The position numbers and the translations under genes are program-made. A model generated the notes under the pieces. It ran no database searches. It was not told the origin of the DNA and was given only the letters and a program-made list of their open reading frames with translations. Source: CAG-411 sp963643465 (GTDB lineage Bacteria > Bacillota > Clostridia > Lachnospirales > Lachnospiraceae). From it: a stretch of 64,000 bases of DNA. Positions 8,958-17,321 of this stretch are shown here, piece by piece. Location: assembly GCA_963643465.1 (NCBI GenBank), contig CAVIJT010000007.1, positions 62,001 to 126,000 on the forward strand, read 5' to 3'. Numbering within the stretch: the first letter of the stretch is position 1; every line of letters starts with the position of its first letter.

Positions 8958-9461
8958 ATGAAAATAAGAAAATTAGAATTAAAAGATGCCAAAGACATGT
9001 TAGAGTGGATGCACGCAAAGAATGTAGTAGAAATGTTAGCCCAAAATTTTGAGAATAAAACAATTGAGGATTGTGAACAGTTTATTAAGAATTCTAATGA
9101 AGATGAAAGTACATTTTTGCATCGAGCAATCTGTAATGACAAAGATGAATATTTAGGTACTGTTAGTTTAAAACATATCAATATGCAAGACAAAAATGCA
9201 GAATATGCCATATCTATGAGAGAAAAAGCAATGGGTACGGGAGCGTCCATGTATGGAACAAAGGAAATATTAAAATTTGCATTTCGTGAATTACATTTGG
9301 AAAAAGTGTATTTGAATGTAATTACAGAAAATGTCAGAGCAAAGAAATTTTATAAAAAAGTGGGATTTCAATACGAAGGAACAGCAAAAAAGCATATAAT
9401 GATACAAGAAAAATTATGCGATTTAGAATGGTATGCTTTTTACAAAGATATGGAATTGTAA
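8958..9461 (+). CDS. GNAT-family N-acetyltransferase
   Basis: Encodes 167 residues with the GNAT fold. The acetyl-CoA loop is REKAMGTGAS at residues 88-97, followed by a long helix, and the C-terminal part holds the NVRAKKFYKKVGFQYEG motif common in the RimJ/RimL-like group. The start was set at ATG 8958 because AAAGGTG lies at 8945-8951; a GTG at 8949 would overlap that site. Position at the end of the polysaccharide operon, just before a terminator, suggests that the substrate is a sugar (for example the 3-amino group made by the FdtA/FdtB-like pair) rather than a ribosomal protein, but that is inference from context. Confidence 0.8.
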   Translation: MKIRKLELKDAKDMLEWMHAKNVVEMLAQNFENKTIEDCEQFIKNSNEDESTFLHRAICNDKDEYLGTVSLKHINMQDKNAEYAISMREKAMGTGASMYGTKEILKFAFRELHLEKVYLNVITENVRAKKFYKKVGFQYEGTAKKHIMIQEKLCDLEWYAFYKDMEL

Positions 9462-9474
9462 ACTTCAAATCCAG

Positions 9475-9511
9475 AATCCTAAGCTACCATTGACGTAGCT
9501 TAGGATTTTTT
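9475..9511 (+). terminator. Rho-independent terminator closing the polysaccharide locus
   Basis: A perfect 13-bp inverted repeat, AATCCTAAGCTAC at 9475-9487 and its complement at 9495-9507, with a 7-base loop, runs into TTTTTT. It lies 14 bases after the acetyltransferase stop codon and separates the polysaccharide genes from glmS. Confidence 0.9.
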
Positions 9512-9574
9512 AGTAAACTAGAAGTGTAACTTGCTTTTTTTAACAAATTTTTTATAACTAGTAAAACATGTGCA

Positions 9575-9603
9575 TTGCATTAATAATGTAAACTTGGTAA
9601 AAT
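9575..9603 (+). promoter_or_regulatory. Sigma-A promoter for glmS
   Basis: TTGCAT at 9575-9580 and TAAAAT at 9598-9603 are separated by 17 bases, about 70 bases ahead of the glmS start. There is no recognisable glmS ribozyme in the leader. Confidence 0.6.
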
Positions 9604-9674
9604 ATAGACTTGTGGGAATGTTTCACAACATGAAATAGAAACACAAATCTATTTCTTTGAAAGGAGAAAAAATT

Positions 9675-11525
9675 ATGTGTGGAATAGTTGGATTTAATGG
9701 AAATCATCAAGCAGCCCCAATTTTATTAGATGGGCTTTCAAAATTAGAGTACAGAGGTTATGATTCTGCTGGATTGGCAGTAAGAAACGGAACAGCTAAT
9801 ACAGAATTAATCAAAGCAAAGGGAAGATTACGTGTATTATCAGAAAAGACCAACGATGGAAATGCGTTAGTTGGTACTTGTGGAATTGGTCATACTAGAT
9901 GGGCAACCCACGGAGAACCTTCTGAAGAAAATGCGCATCCACATTGTAGTGATGATGGAAATGTAATTGCTGTTCATAATGGAATTATTGAAAATTATCA
10001 GGATTTAAAAGATAAATTAATTCGAAACGGATATGAATTTTATTCTTCTACAGATACAGAAGTAGCAGTAAAGCTCATTGATTATTATTATAAGAAGTAC
10101 GAAGGAACTCCTGTAGATGCCATTAACCATGCAATGGTCCGTATTCGTGGTTCTTATGCGTTAGCAGTTATGTTTAAAGAGTATCCAGAGGAAATTTATG
10201 TTGCCAGAAAAGACAGTCCAATGATTATTGGAGTAGAAAACGGTGAGAGTTATTTGGCATCTGATGTTCCAGCAATTTTAAAATATGCAAGAAAAGTATA
10301 TTATATTGGCAATATGGAAATTGGTCATCTTCAGAAAGGAAAAGTGACTTTCTATAATTTAGATGGAGATGAAATTAAGAAAGACCTTGTAGAGATTAAG
10401 TGGGATGCAGAAGCCGCAGAAAAAGCTGGATTTGAACATTTTATGATGAAAGAGATTCATGAACAGCCAAAAGCAGTTCGTGATACGATAAATTCTGTAT
10501 TGCGCAAAGAAGATAAAGAAATGAAATTAGATTTAACAGAAGTGGGATTGTCTGATAAAGATATCAAAAACATTTCTCAGATTTATATTGTAGCTTGTGG
10601 TTCTGCATATCATGTAGGTGTAGCAGCGCAATATGTAATCGAAGATTTAGCAAAGATTCCAGTGCGTGTAGAATTAGCATCGGAATTCCGTTATAGAAAC
10701 CCACTGTTAGATCCAAATGGATTGGTTATTATTGTCAGCCAGTCAGGAGAGACTGCGGACAGCTTAGCTGCTCTTCGTGAAGCAAAAGCAAAAGGGATTA
10801 AGACATTGGCAATTGTAAACGTAGTGGGAAGTTCCATTGCACGAGAAGCAGACAACGTATTTTACACTCTTGCAGGACCGGAAATTGCAGTGGCAACAAC
10901 CAAAGCATATAGTACACAGTTAGTTGCTTCTTATTGCCTTGCTATCCAGTTTGCAAAAGTTCGTGGAGAATTAAAGAGCAATGACTATAAAAACTTATTG
11001 GGAGAATTACAAACTCTTCCAGATAAGATTCAGCGTATCATTGATGATAAAGAACGTCTCCAGTGGTTTGCTGCAAAACACGTAAATGCCAAAGATATTT
11101 TCTTTATTGGACGTGGTATTGATTATGCAATCAGTCTGGAAGGCAGCTTAAAGATGAAAGAAATCAGCTACATTCATTCTGAGGCATATGCAGCAGGGGA
11201 ATTGAAACATGGTACCATTTCCTTAATTGAAGATGGTACACTGGTAATCGGTATTTTAACCCAAAATGAATTATATGAAAAAACAGTATCTAACATGGTT
11301 GAGTGTAAGAGTCGTGGTGCTTATTTATGCGGTTTAACATGCTACGGCAATTATAGTCTTGAGGATACGGTAGACTTTACCACATATATTCCAAAGACAG
11401 ACACACATTTTGCTGCATCTTTAGCAGTAGTTCCTTTACAGCTTATGGGATATTATGTTTCTGTTGCTCGTGGTCTTGACGTAGATAAGCCTAGAAACTT
11501 GGCTAAGAGTGTTACAGTAGAATAA
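9675..11525 (+). CDS. glmS: Glutamine--fructose-6-phosphate aminotransferase (isomerizing)
   Basis: Encodes 616 residues. The start is at 9675, because the enzyme needs the sequence MCGIVGF: after removal of Met the exposed Cys is the glutaminase nucleophile. AAGGAG lies at 9661-9666. The N-terminal Ntn-hydrolase domain shows GHTRWATHG and the C-terminal half holds two SIS sugar-phosphate isomerase domains (SQSGETADSLAAL and the YIHSEAYAAGELKHG segment), ending in the conserved DKPRNLAKSVTVE tail. It makes glucosamine-6-phosphate from fructose-6-phosphate and glutamine, the entry to UDP-GlcNAc for peptidoglycan and polysaccharide. It stands alone between two hairpins. Many Firmicutes control this gene with a self-cleaving glmS ribozyme; I could not find its core in the 150-base leader. 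Confidence 0.97.
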   Translation: MCGIVGFNGNHQAAPILLDGLSKLEYRGYDSAGLAVRNGTANTELIKAKGRLRVLSEKTNDGNALVGTCGIGHTRWATHGEPSEENAHPHCSDDGNVIAVHNGIIENYQDLKDKLIRNGYEFYSSTDTEVAVKLIDYYYKKYEGTPVDAINHAMVRIRGSYALAVMFKEYPEEIYVARKDSPMIIGVENGESYLASDVPAILKYARKVYYIGNMEIGHLQKGKVTFYNLDGDEIKKDLVEIKWDAEAAEKAGFEHFMMKEIHEQPKAVRDTINSVLRKEDKEMKLDLTEVGLSDKDIKNISQIYIVACGSAYHVGVAAQYVIEDLAKIPVRVELASEFRYRNPLLDPNGLVIIVSQSGETADSLAALREAKAKGIKTLAIVNVVGSSIAREADNVFYTLAGPEIAVATTKAYSTQLVASYCLAIQFAKVRGELKSNDYKNLLGELQTLPDKIQRIIDDKERLQWFAAKHVNAKDIFFIGRGIDYAISLEGSLKMKEISYIHSEAYAAGELKHGTISLIEDGTLVIGILTQNELYEKTVSNMVECKSRGAYLCGLTCYGNYSLEDTVDFTTYIPKTDTHFAASLAVVPLQLMGYYVSVARGLDVDKPRNLAKSVTVE

Positions 11526-11565
11526 TCCTTGTTGTCACAAAATAAAATCGAAAACATTAACCAAT

Positions 11566-11600
11566 ACTATCTGCCGCTATTTTGCCGGCAGATAGTTTAG
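11566..11600 (+). terminator. Probable weak terminator hairpin after glmS
   Basis: ACTATCTGCCG at 11566-11576 is complementary to CGGCAGATAGT at 11586-11596, with a 9-base loop. Only a short T stretch follows, so termination may be partial and transcription may continue into the next gene. Confidence 0.55.
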
Positions 11601-11623
11601 AAAAAATCAAATGGGGAAGAAAT

Positions 11624-13159
11624 ATGTCTGAAAAAAAGAACTATTCCATGGAGCAGATAACTTCTTTTTGTCACAAACATCCATCTGTTTTATTCGTTCT
11701 TGGATATATAGGACTGCTTGTGTTAAACTTTATATTTGAAAAAAATGGGCGGATAGGTGATACCGCTTTGGTGGAAAGTATTATGCAGTTTTGCCTGCTT
11801 CTTGCAACGGGAATCTTTATTATTTATATGTTGAGAGAGCAGAAGAAACTTGAAAAAGAAGAAGCATTGTTAGTATTTATCATGTGTGTGGGAATTATCA
11901 TGCGTGTGGGTTATACCATGTATACGCCGTGGTATCTTCGTGGTCACGATTTGGGAAATTTATCTACAGATCCAGATTCTACGGGACATTGCGCATACAT
12001 TCTACATTTGTTTCAAGGAAAATTGCCAAGTACCAATGAATATCAATTTTATCATCCACCTTTTTATCACTTTTTAGCGGCATTGTCTATGCACATTTCA
12101 GGACTTCTTTCTGGAAAAACAAATGGTGCGGAATTGATCGAGGCAGCCAAACTGGTATCTTGTATGGCATCCATTGGTGTGTTATACCAAGTAAAAGAAA
12201 TGTTAAAAGAGAACCATCTTCTTGGAAGAGCAGGAAATATAGTGATGCTTATAGTCGCTTGTATGCCTAATTATTATTTAATGGCTGGAAGAATCAATAA
12301 CGATTCACTTGTGTTTTTCTTTATGGTACTAATTGTTCGTTATACGATTAAATGGTATCGCAATCCAGATTATAAAAATACAATTATCTTAGCACTTGGT
12401 TTTGGTTTTGGCATTATGACAAAAGTATCCTGTGGTGTTATGGCAGTGTTTACCGGAATTGTAATGTTAATTAAATTTTATCAGACCATAAAAGCTCATA
12501 CATACATTCCTATGTTGAAAAAATTTGTTCTATTTGGTGGTATTAGCGGAATACTTGGGTTATGGTATCCAATCCGAAACAGTATTTTATTTCACCAACC
12601 ATTGAATTATGTAGCAGAAATATCAACCAGCAATCCTGTATATTGCGGCGATCATTCTTTGGCAGAACGTTTCTCACTGTTATATGAATTTACTGGAACA
12701 CGAGAACTCTATAATCATCCTATAGATGATTATAATCTTCTTGGATATTTGTTGCGAAGTGCAGTATTTGGAGAATTTGAATTTTCTATTACTGCATGGG
12801 TTGCTAAAGGGTTATTTATAATCAATAACATTCTAGCATTGGCTGCACTAATTGCTATCATATATTGTTTAGTAGCAATAAAGAATCATCGCAAATTACT
12901 GTATGGATTAGGATTTATCTGGTTACTCCAAGTAAGTTCCTTTATTTGGTTTAACTTTGGATATCCTTTTGCCTGTACTATGGATTATAGATATATTCCA
13001 CTGACTACAGTTATTGGCGGAATCTTTTTAGGAATCTGTTTCCGACACCTTCGTCAAAAAAGTGGCATGGGTTACCGCCTTTTATGCAAGGGAATGCAGG
13101 CAATGGTATTGTTGTATGCGGTGCTTTCAGTAGTTATGTATACAAATATCCAATCATAA
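11624..13159 (+). CDS. Polytopic membrane protein, GT-C (family 39-like) glycosyltransferase candidate
   Basis: Encodes 511 residues with about ten or more predicted membrane segments. The start was set at ATG 11624, preceded by GGGGAAGA. A TTG at 11582 would place the start inside the preceding hairpin. The segment reading FYHPPFYHFLAALSMHISG near residue 145 resembles the conserved HPP motif of GT-C sugar transferases such as the ArnT/PMT family, and RINNDSLVFFF shortly after it is also typical. Enzymes of this fold take sugar from a polyprenyl-phosphate carrier on the outer face of the membrane. The location between glmS and a UDP-galactopyranose-mutase-like flavoprotein supports an envelope-glycan role. 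The exact substrate is unknown, and a hypothetical membrane protein is the conservative label. Confidence 0.7.
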   Translation: MSEKKNYSMEQITSFCHKHPSVLFVLGYIGLLVLNFIFEKNGRIGDTALVESIMQFCLLLATGIFIIYMLREQKKLEKEEALLVFIMCVGIIMRVGYTMYTPWYLRGHDLGNLSTDPDSTGHCAYILHLFQGKLPSTNEYQFYHPPFYHFLAALSMHISGLLSGKTNGAELIEAAKLVSCMASIGVLYQVKEMLKENHLLGRAGNIVMLIVACMPNYYLMAGRINNDSLVFFFMVLIVRYTIKWYRNPDYKNTIILALGFGFGIMTKVSCGVMAVFTGIVMLIKFYQTIKAHTYIPMLKKFVLFGGISGILGLWYPIRNSILFHQPLNYVAEISTSNPVYCGDHSLAERFSLLYEFTGTRELYNHPIDDYNLLGYLLRSAVFGEFEFSITAWVAKGLFIINNILALAALIAIIYCLVAIKNHRKLLYGLGFIWLLQVSSFIWFNFGYPFACTMDYRYIPLTTVIGGIFLGICFRHLRQKSGMGYRLLCKGMQAMVLLYAVLSVVMYTNIQS

Positions 13160-13190
13160 GAAAAACAATAAATTACAGGAGATAACGTTT

Positions 13191-14753
13191 ATGAAGAAAG
13201 TAATTGTAATTGGTGCCGGTCCGGCAGGATTGACGGCAGCCTACGAATTATTAGATAAATCAAAAGATTATGAAGTAATAGTTCTTGAAGAGAGCGACAC
13301 CTTTGGTGGTATTTCCCGTACTGTAAATCACAATGGAAATCGAATGGATATGGGAGGACACCGCTTTTTCTCAAAAGTTCCTGAAGTAAATGAGTGGTGG
13401 GAGAAGATGCTTCCTACTCAGGGAAAATTAGCAAAAGATGATATTTTATTACATAGAGAAGGTACGGTAGTAGAAGGTGGACCAGACCCAGAACAAAATG
13501 ATCGAGTTATGCTTAGAAGAAACCGATTATCTCGAATCTTTTTCAACAACAAGTTTTTTGATTATCCAGTATCATTAAAATGGGAAACATTAAAAAATAT
13601 GGGATTTGGAACTACAATCGTAGTTGGTTTCAGTTATTTAAAGAGTGCAATTTTCAAGAGAAAAGAAAACTCTTTGGAAGATTTTTATATCAATCGTTTT
13701 GGAAAAAAATTATACTCTATGTTCTTTGAGAACTACACAGAAAATCTTTGGGGACGACATCCTAGCTGCATTTCTCCAGAGTGGGGAGCACAACGAGTAA
13801 AAGGTCTCTCTATAGTGGCAATTTTAAAAGACATGTTTAGCAAGTTGTTCCATTGCAAGAATCGAAAAGTAGAAACCTCACTAATCGAGGAATTTTCCTA
13901 TCCGAAACTTGGACCGGGACAGCTATGGGAAATTACAGCTGACGAGATACTAAAAAAGGGTGGCACTATATTAAAAAATGCGAAAGTGGTAAAAGTTTTA
14001 AAAAACAGCCAAAATCAGTTGACTGGTGTGGTTTATGAACAAGATGGCAAACAAGTGACTGTGCAGGGAGATTATGTGATTTCCTCTATGCCTGTAAAGG
14101 ATTTAGTAGAGAGCATGAACGATGTACCAAAACAGTATGCAGACATTGCTTCCGGATTACCATATCGTGATTACATGACGGTTGGTATTTTAGTGCCTAA
14201 GTTAAATTTGAAAAATGAGACTAAAATTAAAACATTAGGAAACATCGTTCCAGATGATTGGGTATATGTACATGATAGAAATGTAAATATGGGACGTTTT
14301 CAAGTATATAATAACTGGTCTCCTTATTTGGTAAAAGACGTAGAACATACTGTATGGATGGGACTTGAGTATTTCTGTAACGAAGGTGATTCCATGTGGA
14401 ATATGAAAGATGATGAGTTTGCAAAAATGGGTATGGAAGAGATGGTAACTATGGGATTAATTGATTCTGTAGATCAAGTTTTGGATTCTCATGTAGAACG
14501 TGTAAAGAAAGCATATCCAGCTTATTTTGATACCTATGCGCAAATGGATGAACTACGTGAATATCTAAATACCATTTCAAACTTATTCTGTGTAGGTCGT
14601 AATGGTCAGCATCGTTATAATAACTTGGATCATTCCATGTGTACCTCTTTTGAGACAGTAAAGAATATTTTATCAGGAACTACGGACAAATCTAATATTT
14701 GGAATGTAAATACGGAAAAAGAATATCATGAAGCCGATGAAAAAGTAGCTTGA
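13191..14753 (+). CDS. FAD-dependent oxidoreductase, UDP-galactopyranose-mutase-like / amine-oxidase fold
   Basis: Encodes 520 residues. The N terminus has the Rossmann FAD-binding GAGPAG at residues 8-13, then VLEESDTFGGISRT and MGGHRFFSK around residues 54-62, which are conserved in the NAD(P)-binding flavoproteins found in many polysaccharide loci. Those flavoproteins share their fold with UDP-galactopyranose mutase and protoporphyrinogen oxidase. The C-terminal VGRNGQHRYNNLDHSMCT segment carries the second FAD contact. The substrate cannot be read from the sequence; a sugar-nucleotide or lipid-linked sugar reaction is suggested by the neighbouring GT-C-like gene 31 bases upstream. The TGA stop codon lies within the -35 box of the trp promoter. 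Confidence 0.85.
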   Translation: MKKVIVIGAGPAGLTAAYELLDKSKDYEVIVLEESDTFGGISRTVNHNGNRMDMGGHRFFSKVPEVNEWWEKMLPTQGKLAKDDILLHREGTVVEGGPDPEQNDRVMLRRNRLSRIFFNNKFFDYPVSLKWETLKNMGFGTTIVVGFSYLKSAIFKRKENSLEDFYINRFGKKLYSMFFENYTENLWGRHPSCISPEWGAQRVKGLSIVAILKDMFSKLFHCKNRKVETSLIEEFSYPKLGPGQLWEITADEILKKGGTILKNAKVVKVLKNSQNQLTGVVYEQDGKQVTVQGDYVISSMPVKDLVESMNDVPKQYADIASGLPYRDYMTVGILVPKLNLKNETKIKTLGNIVPDDWVYVHDRNVNMGRFQVYNNWSPYLVKDVEHTVWMGLEYFCNEGDSMWNMKDDEFAKMGMEEMVTMGLIDSVDQVLDSHVERVKKAYPAYFDTYAQMDELREYLNTISNLFCVGRNGQHRYNNLDHSMCTSFETVKNILSGTTDKSNIWNVNTEKEYHEADEKVA

Positions 14754-14778
14754 CATTTATTTTAGATAGAGTTACAAT
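14750..14778 (+). promoter_or_regulatory. Sigma-A promoter of the trp operon
   Basis: A consensus TTGACA at 14750-14755 and TACAAT at 14773-14778 with 17-base spacing. The -35 box overlaps the TGA stop of the preceding flavoprotein gene, so the trp unit is promoted from the very end of that gene. The transcript would start near 14785, just ahead of the T-box leader. Confidence 0.85.
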
Positions 14779-14789
14779 GAGCGCATATT

Positions 14790-15077
14790 AAAAAAGATTG
14801 AAACCGTTGATTGAGAATAGTAGTCAAAAGCAGATGAATTCCAGAGAGTCACAGGTTGGTGAGAATGTGGCAAACAGGTTTTTGGTGAATGGACTCATAA
14901 GGGTGGGAAGAACAGTCGCAGAGACTTAGTAATACCCAACGGGATATCCGCCCGTTATCCAAGGATAATGTATGTTAGTACATTTTGAGTGGGTGCTTAT
15001 GCACCAATAGAGGTGGTACCGCGAGAGATTCTATCCCCCGTCCTTATTATGATTTAATAAGGATGGGGGTTTTTTTA
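14790..15077 (+). promoter_or_regulatory. Tryptophan T-box leader (tRNA-sensing riboswitch) of trpE
   Basis: The 435-base gap before trpE holds a T-box riboswitch. Stem I runs from about 14798 with the conserved GAGAATAGTAG and CAGAGAGTC elements. The specifier codon is read as TGG (Trp) at 14890-14892, in the context GAATGGACTC. The T-box itself, AGAGGTGGTACCGCG, is at 15009-15023 and would pair with the uncharged tRNA 3' end. It is followed by the terminator hairpin at 15035-15077. When uncharged tRNA-Trp accumulates, the antiterminator forms and trpEGDC is transcribed. Stem I boundaries are approximate because I folded it by eye. Confidence 0.92.
15035..15077 (+). terminator. T-box terminator hairpin
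   Basis: CCCCCGTCCTTATTA at 15035-15049 pairs with TAATAAGGATGGGGG at 15055-15069 (one G-U pair), 5-base loop, then eight bases of T-rich tract. It is the off-state structure of the leader. The upper left arm overlaps the region needed for the antiterminator. Confidence 0.9.
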
Positions 15078-15107
15078 GTTTATAGGAAAGTGTACCTATA
15101 AACTAAA
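15074..15107 (+). repeat. Perfect 13-bp inverted repeat between the T-box terminator and trpE
   Basis: TTTAGTTTATAGG at 15074-15086 and its exact complement CCTATAAACTAAA at 15095-15107 flank an 8-base loop. The 5' arm begins inside the T tract of the T-box terminator. It has no T tract of its own and lies about 65 bases ahead of the trpE ribosome binding site. Function unknown; a DNA operator, an mRNA-stabilising hairpin or a structure competing with the terminator are options. Confidence 0.75.
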
Positions 15108-15188
15108 ACGCTCCGCCAAGATGCACATTTGGAATAAATGAAAGCTGACATACTCAAATTTGAAAATTCATAAAAGGAGTGTTGAATC

Positions 15189-16676
15189 ATGGCTAATCCA
15201 AGTTTAGAACAGGCAAAAAAATACGCATCTTCGGGGTACAAAATGGTTCCTGTAGCATGTGAAATGCTTTCTGATGTAATTACCCCGATTGAAGTTCTCA
15301 GGAAATTGAAGGCAAAAAGCGAACACTGCTATATTTTAGAAAGTGTTGAAAAACAAAGCGTTATGGGAAGATATACTTTTCTTGGGTATCAACCAAAGTA
15401 CGATGTTACTTGTACCAATGGTGTATTGACTTTAAAAGATATTGAAGGAAACATAATAAAGCAAAAAGAAGAAATGCACCCAGGTGATTTTATTACCGAG
15501 ATTTTACAGGATTTTAAAAGTCCTAAGATAGAGGGGTTTCCAAACTTTACTGGAGGATTTGTGGGATATTTTTCTTACGATTATCTAAAATATAGTGAGC
15601 CAAAATTAAAACTGGATGCCAAAAACGAAGATGGTTTTCAGGATGTAGATTTGATGTTGTTTGATAAAGTCATTGCTTTTGACAACATAAAACAAAAGAT
15701 TATTGTGATTGTAAATGTCAGTACAGAAAATATAGAAGAAAGCTATGCAAATGCTTTAAAAGAAATCACTCAATTAAAAAATTTAATTTTACACGGAGAA
15801 AAGGCTAATATTACTCCAGCAAAGTTAAAATCTGATTTTCAACCACTATTTGACAAAGAACAGTATTGTGGCATGGTAGAAAAAGCCAAACATTATATTA
15901 AAGAGGGAGATATTTTCCAAGTAGTATTATCTAACCGACTAGCCGCTGAATTTGAAGGAAGCTTATTTGATGTGTATCGTGTGCTTCGCACCTTAAATCC
16001 TTCCCCATATATGTTTTATTTCAGTGGAGATGCAATTGAGGTGGCAGGTGCATCCCCTGAAACTCTAGTTAAGCTGGAAGACAAACGTTTACTGACTTTT
16101 CCGCTTGCTGGAACCAGACCAAGAGGAAAGACTAGAGAAGAGGACTTGGAATTAGAACAAGGATTACTGAATGATCCCAAAGAATGTGCCGAGCACAATA
16201 TGTTAGTTGACCTTGGTCGAAACGATCTTGGGAAAATTAGTAAATTTGGTTCTGTTAAACTGGATAAGTATATGGAAATTCAAAAATATTCCCATGTTAT
16301 GCACATTGGTTCTACTGTGGAAGGAGAACTTAGGGAAGATTGTAAAATATTGGATGCGGTTGATGCAGTGTTGCCAGCAGGAACCTTGTCCGGAGCCCCA
16401 AAGATTCGTGCCTGTCAGATTATCAATGAATTAGAAGACAATAAACGTGGTATTTATGGCGGAGCCATTGGTTATATAGATTTTGCTGGTAATTTAGATA
16501 CTTGTATTGCTATCCGCATTGCTTATAAAGTAAAGGACAAAATTATGGTTCGCTCTGGAGCCGGTATTGTAGCAGACTCTGTTCCTGAAAATGAGTTTCA
16601 GGAATGTCTCAACAAAGCAAGAGCAGTATTAAATGCAATTGAACAGGCATCAGAACTAGGAAAGGAGGAAAAGTAA
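15189..16676 (+). CDS. trpE: Anthranilate synthase component I
   Basis: Encodes 495 residues, the usual length. It converts chorismate and ammonia (from TrpG) to anthranilate, the first committed step to tryptophan. Visible features are the feedback-site motif CYILES near residue 50, the long chorismate-binding domain with NRLAAEFEG, ASPETLV, PLAGTRPRGKT (around residue 300) and ELREDCKILDAVDAVLPAGTLSGAPK, and the C-terminal AGAGIVADS segment typical of active TrpE. AAAAGGAGTG precedes the ATG. It is the first gene after the T-box and is separated from trpG by a single base. Closest alternatives, PabB or isochorismate synthase, are less likely because of the Trp-specific leader and the trp neighbours. 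Confidence 0.97.
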   Translation: MANPSLEQAKKYASSGYKMVPVACEMLSDVITPIEVLRKLKAKSEHCYILESVEKQSVMGRYTFLGYQPKYDVTCTNGVLTLKDIEGNIIKQKEEMHPGDFITEILQDFKSPKIEGFPNFTGGFVGYFSYDYLKYSEPKLKLDAKNEDGFQDVDLMLFDKVIAFDNIKQKIIVIVNVSTENIEESYANALKEITQLKNLILHGEKANITPAKLKSDFQPLFDKEQYCGMVEKAKHYIKEGDIFQVVLSNRLAAEFEGSLFDVYRVLRTLNPSPYMFYFSGDAIEVAGASPETLVKLEDKRLLTFPLAGTRPRGKTREEDLELEQGLLNDPKECAEHNMLVDLGRNDLGKISKFGSVKLDKYMEIQKYSHVMHIGSTVEGELREDCKILDAVDAVLPAGTLSGAPKIRACQIINELEDNKRGIYGGAIGYIDFAGNLDTCIAIRIAYKVKDKIMVRSGAGIVADSVPENEFQECLNKARAVLNAIEQASELGKEEK

Positions 16677-16677
16677 T

Positions 16678-17244
16678 ATGATACTTTTAATTGATAATTA
16701 CGATAGTTTTTCTTACAATTTATATCAATATATCGGAACCATCAATCCGGATATCAAAGTAATTCGTAACGATGCTTACACTTGTCAGGAAATTGAAGCA
16801 GTGAATCCAAGTCATATTGTACTTTCTCCCGGACCGGGAAGACCAAGTGATGCAGGTGTTTGCAAAGAGACGATTGCACATTTCAAAGGAAAAATTCCTA
16901 TTCTTGGTGTTTGTCTTGGACATCAGGCAATTTGTGAAGTATTTGGTGCCACTATTTCTTACGCAAAACAATTGATGCACGGCAAAGAGTCAGAGACTTT
17001 TGTAGATACCACTTGTGCTATATTTAAAGGTCTTGATGAAAAAATAAAAGTAGCCAGATATCATTCCTTAGCGGCATTAGAAGAGGGATTTCCGGAATGT
17101 TTAGAAATAATTGCTAAAACAGAAGATAAGGAAATCATGGCAGTAAAACATAAAGAATATGACATTTATGGACTTCAATTCCATCCAGAATCTATTCTGA
17201 CAAAAGATGGAATGAAAATGTTAGAAAACTTTTTTGCCATATAA
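16678..17244 (+). CDS. trpG: Anthranilate synthase glutamine amidotransferase component
   Basis: Encodes 188 residues of class I glutamine amidotransferase. The catalytic triad is visible: the nucleophile Cys in GVCLGHQAI near residue 80, and His and Glu in the QFHPESI segment near residue 168. Also seen are the start LIDNYDSFSYNLYQYIG and the oxyanion segment LSPGPGRPSDAG. It delivers ammonia from glutamine to TrpE. The ATG follows the trpE stop after one base and its AAGGAGG lies inside the end of trpE, a coupling that helps keep the two subunits equal. In some bacteria the same subunit also serves PabB; no pabB is seen here. Confidence 0.96.
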   Translation: MILLIDNYDSFSYNLYQYIGTINPDIKVIRNDAYTCQEIEAVNPSHIVLSPGPGRPSDAGVCKETIAHFKGKIPILGVCLGHQAICEVFGATISYAKQLMHGKESETFVDTTCAIFKGLDEKIKVARYHSLAALEEGFPECLEIIAKTEDKEIMAVKHKEYDIYGLQFHPESILTKDGMKMLENFFAI

Positions 17245-17321
17245 AAAATAATGCAGATAGTATTTGTATTTGTAAACTGTAACAGCTACAGGCAAGAAAT
17301 CAAGAAAGTGAGGAATTAGAT

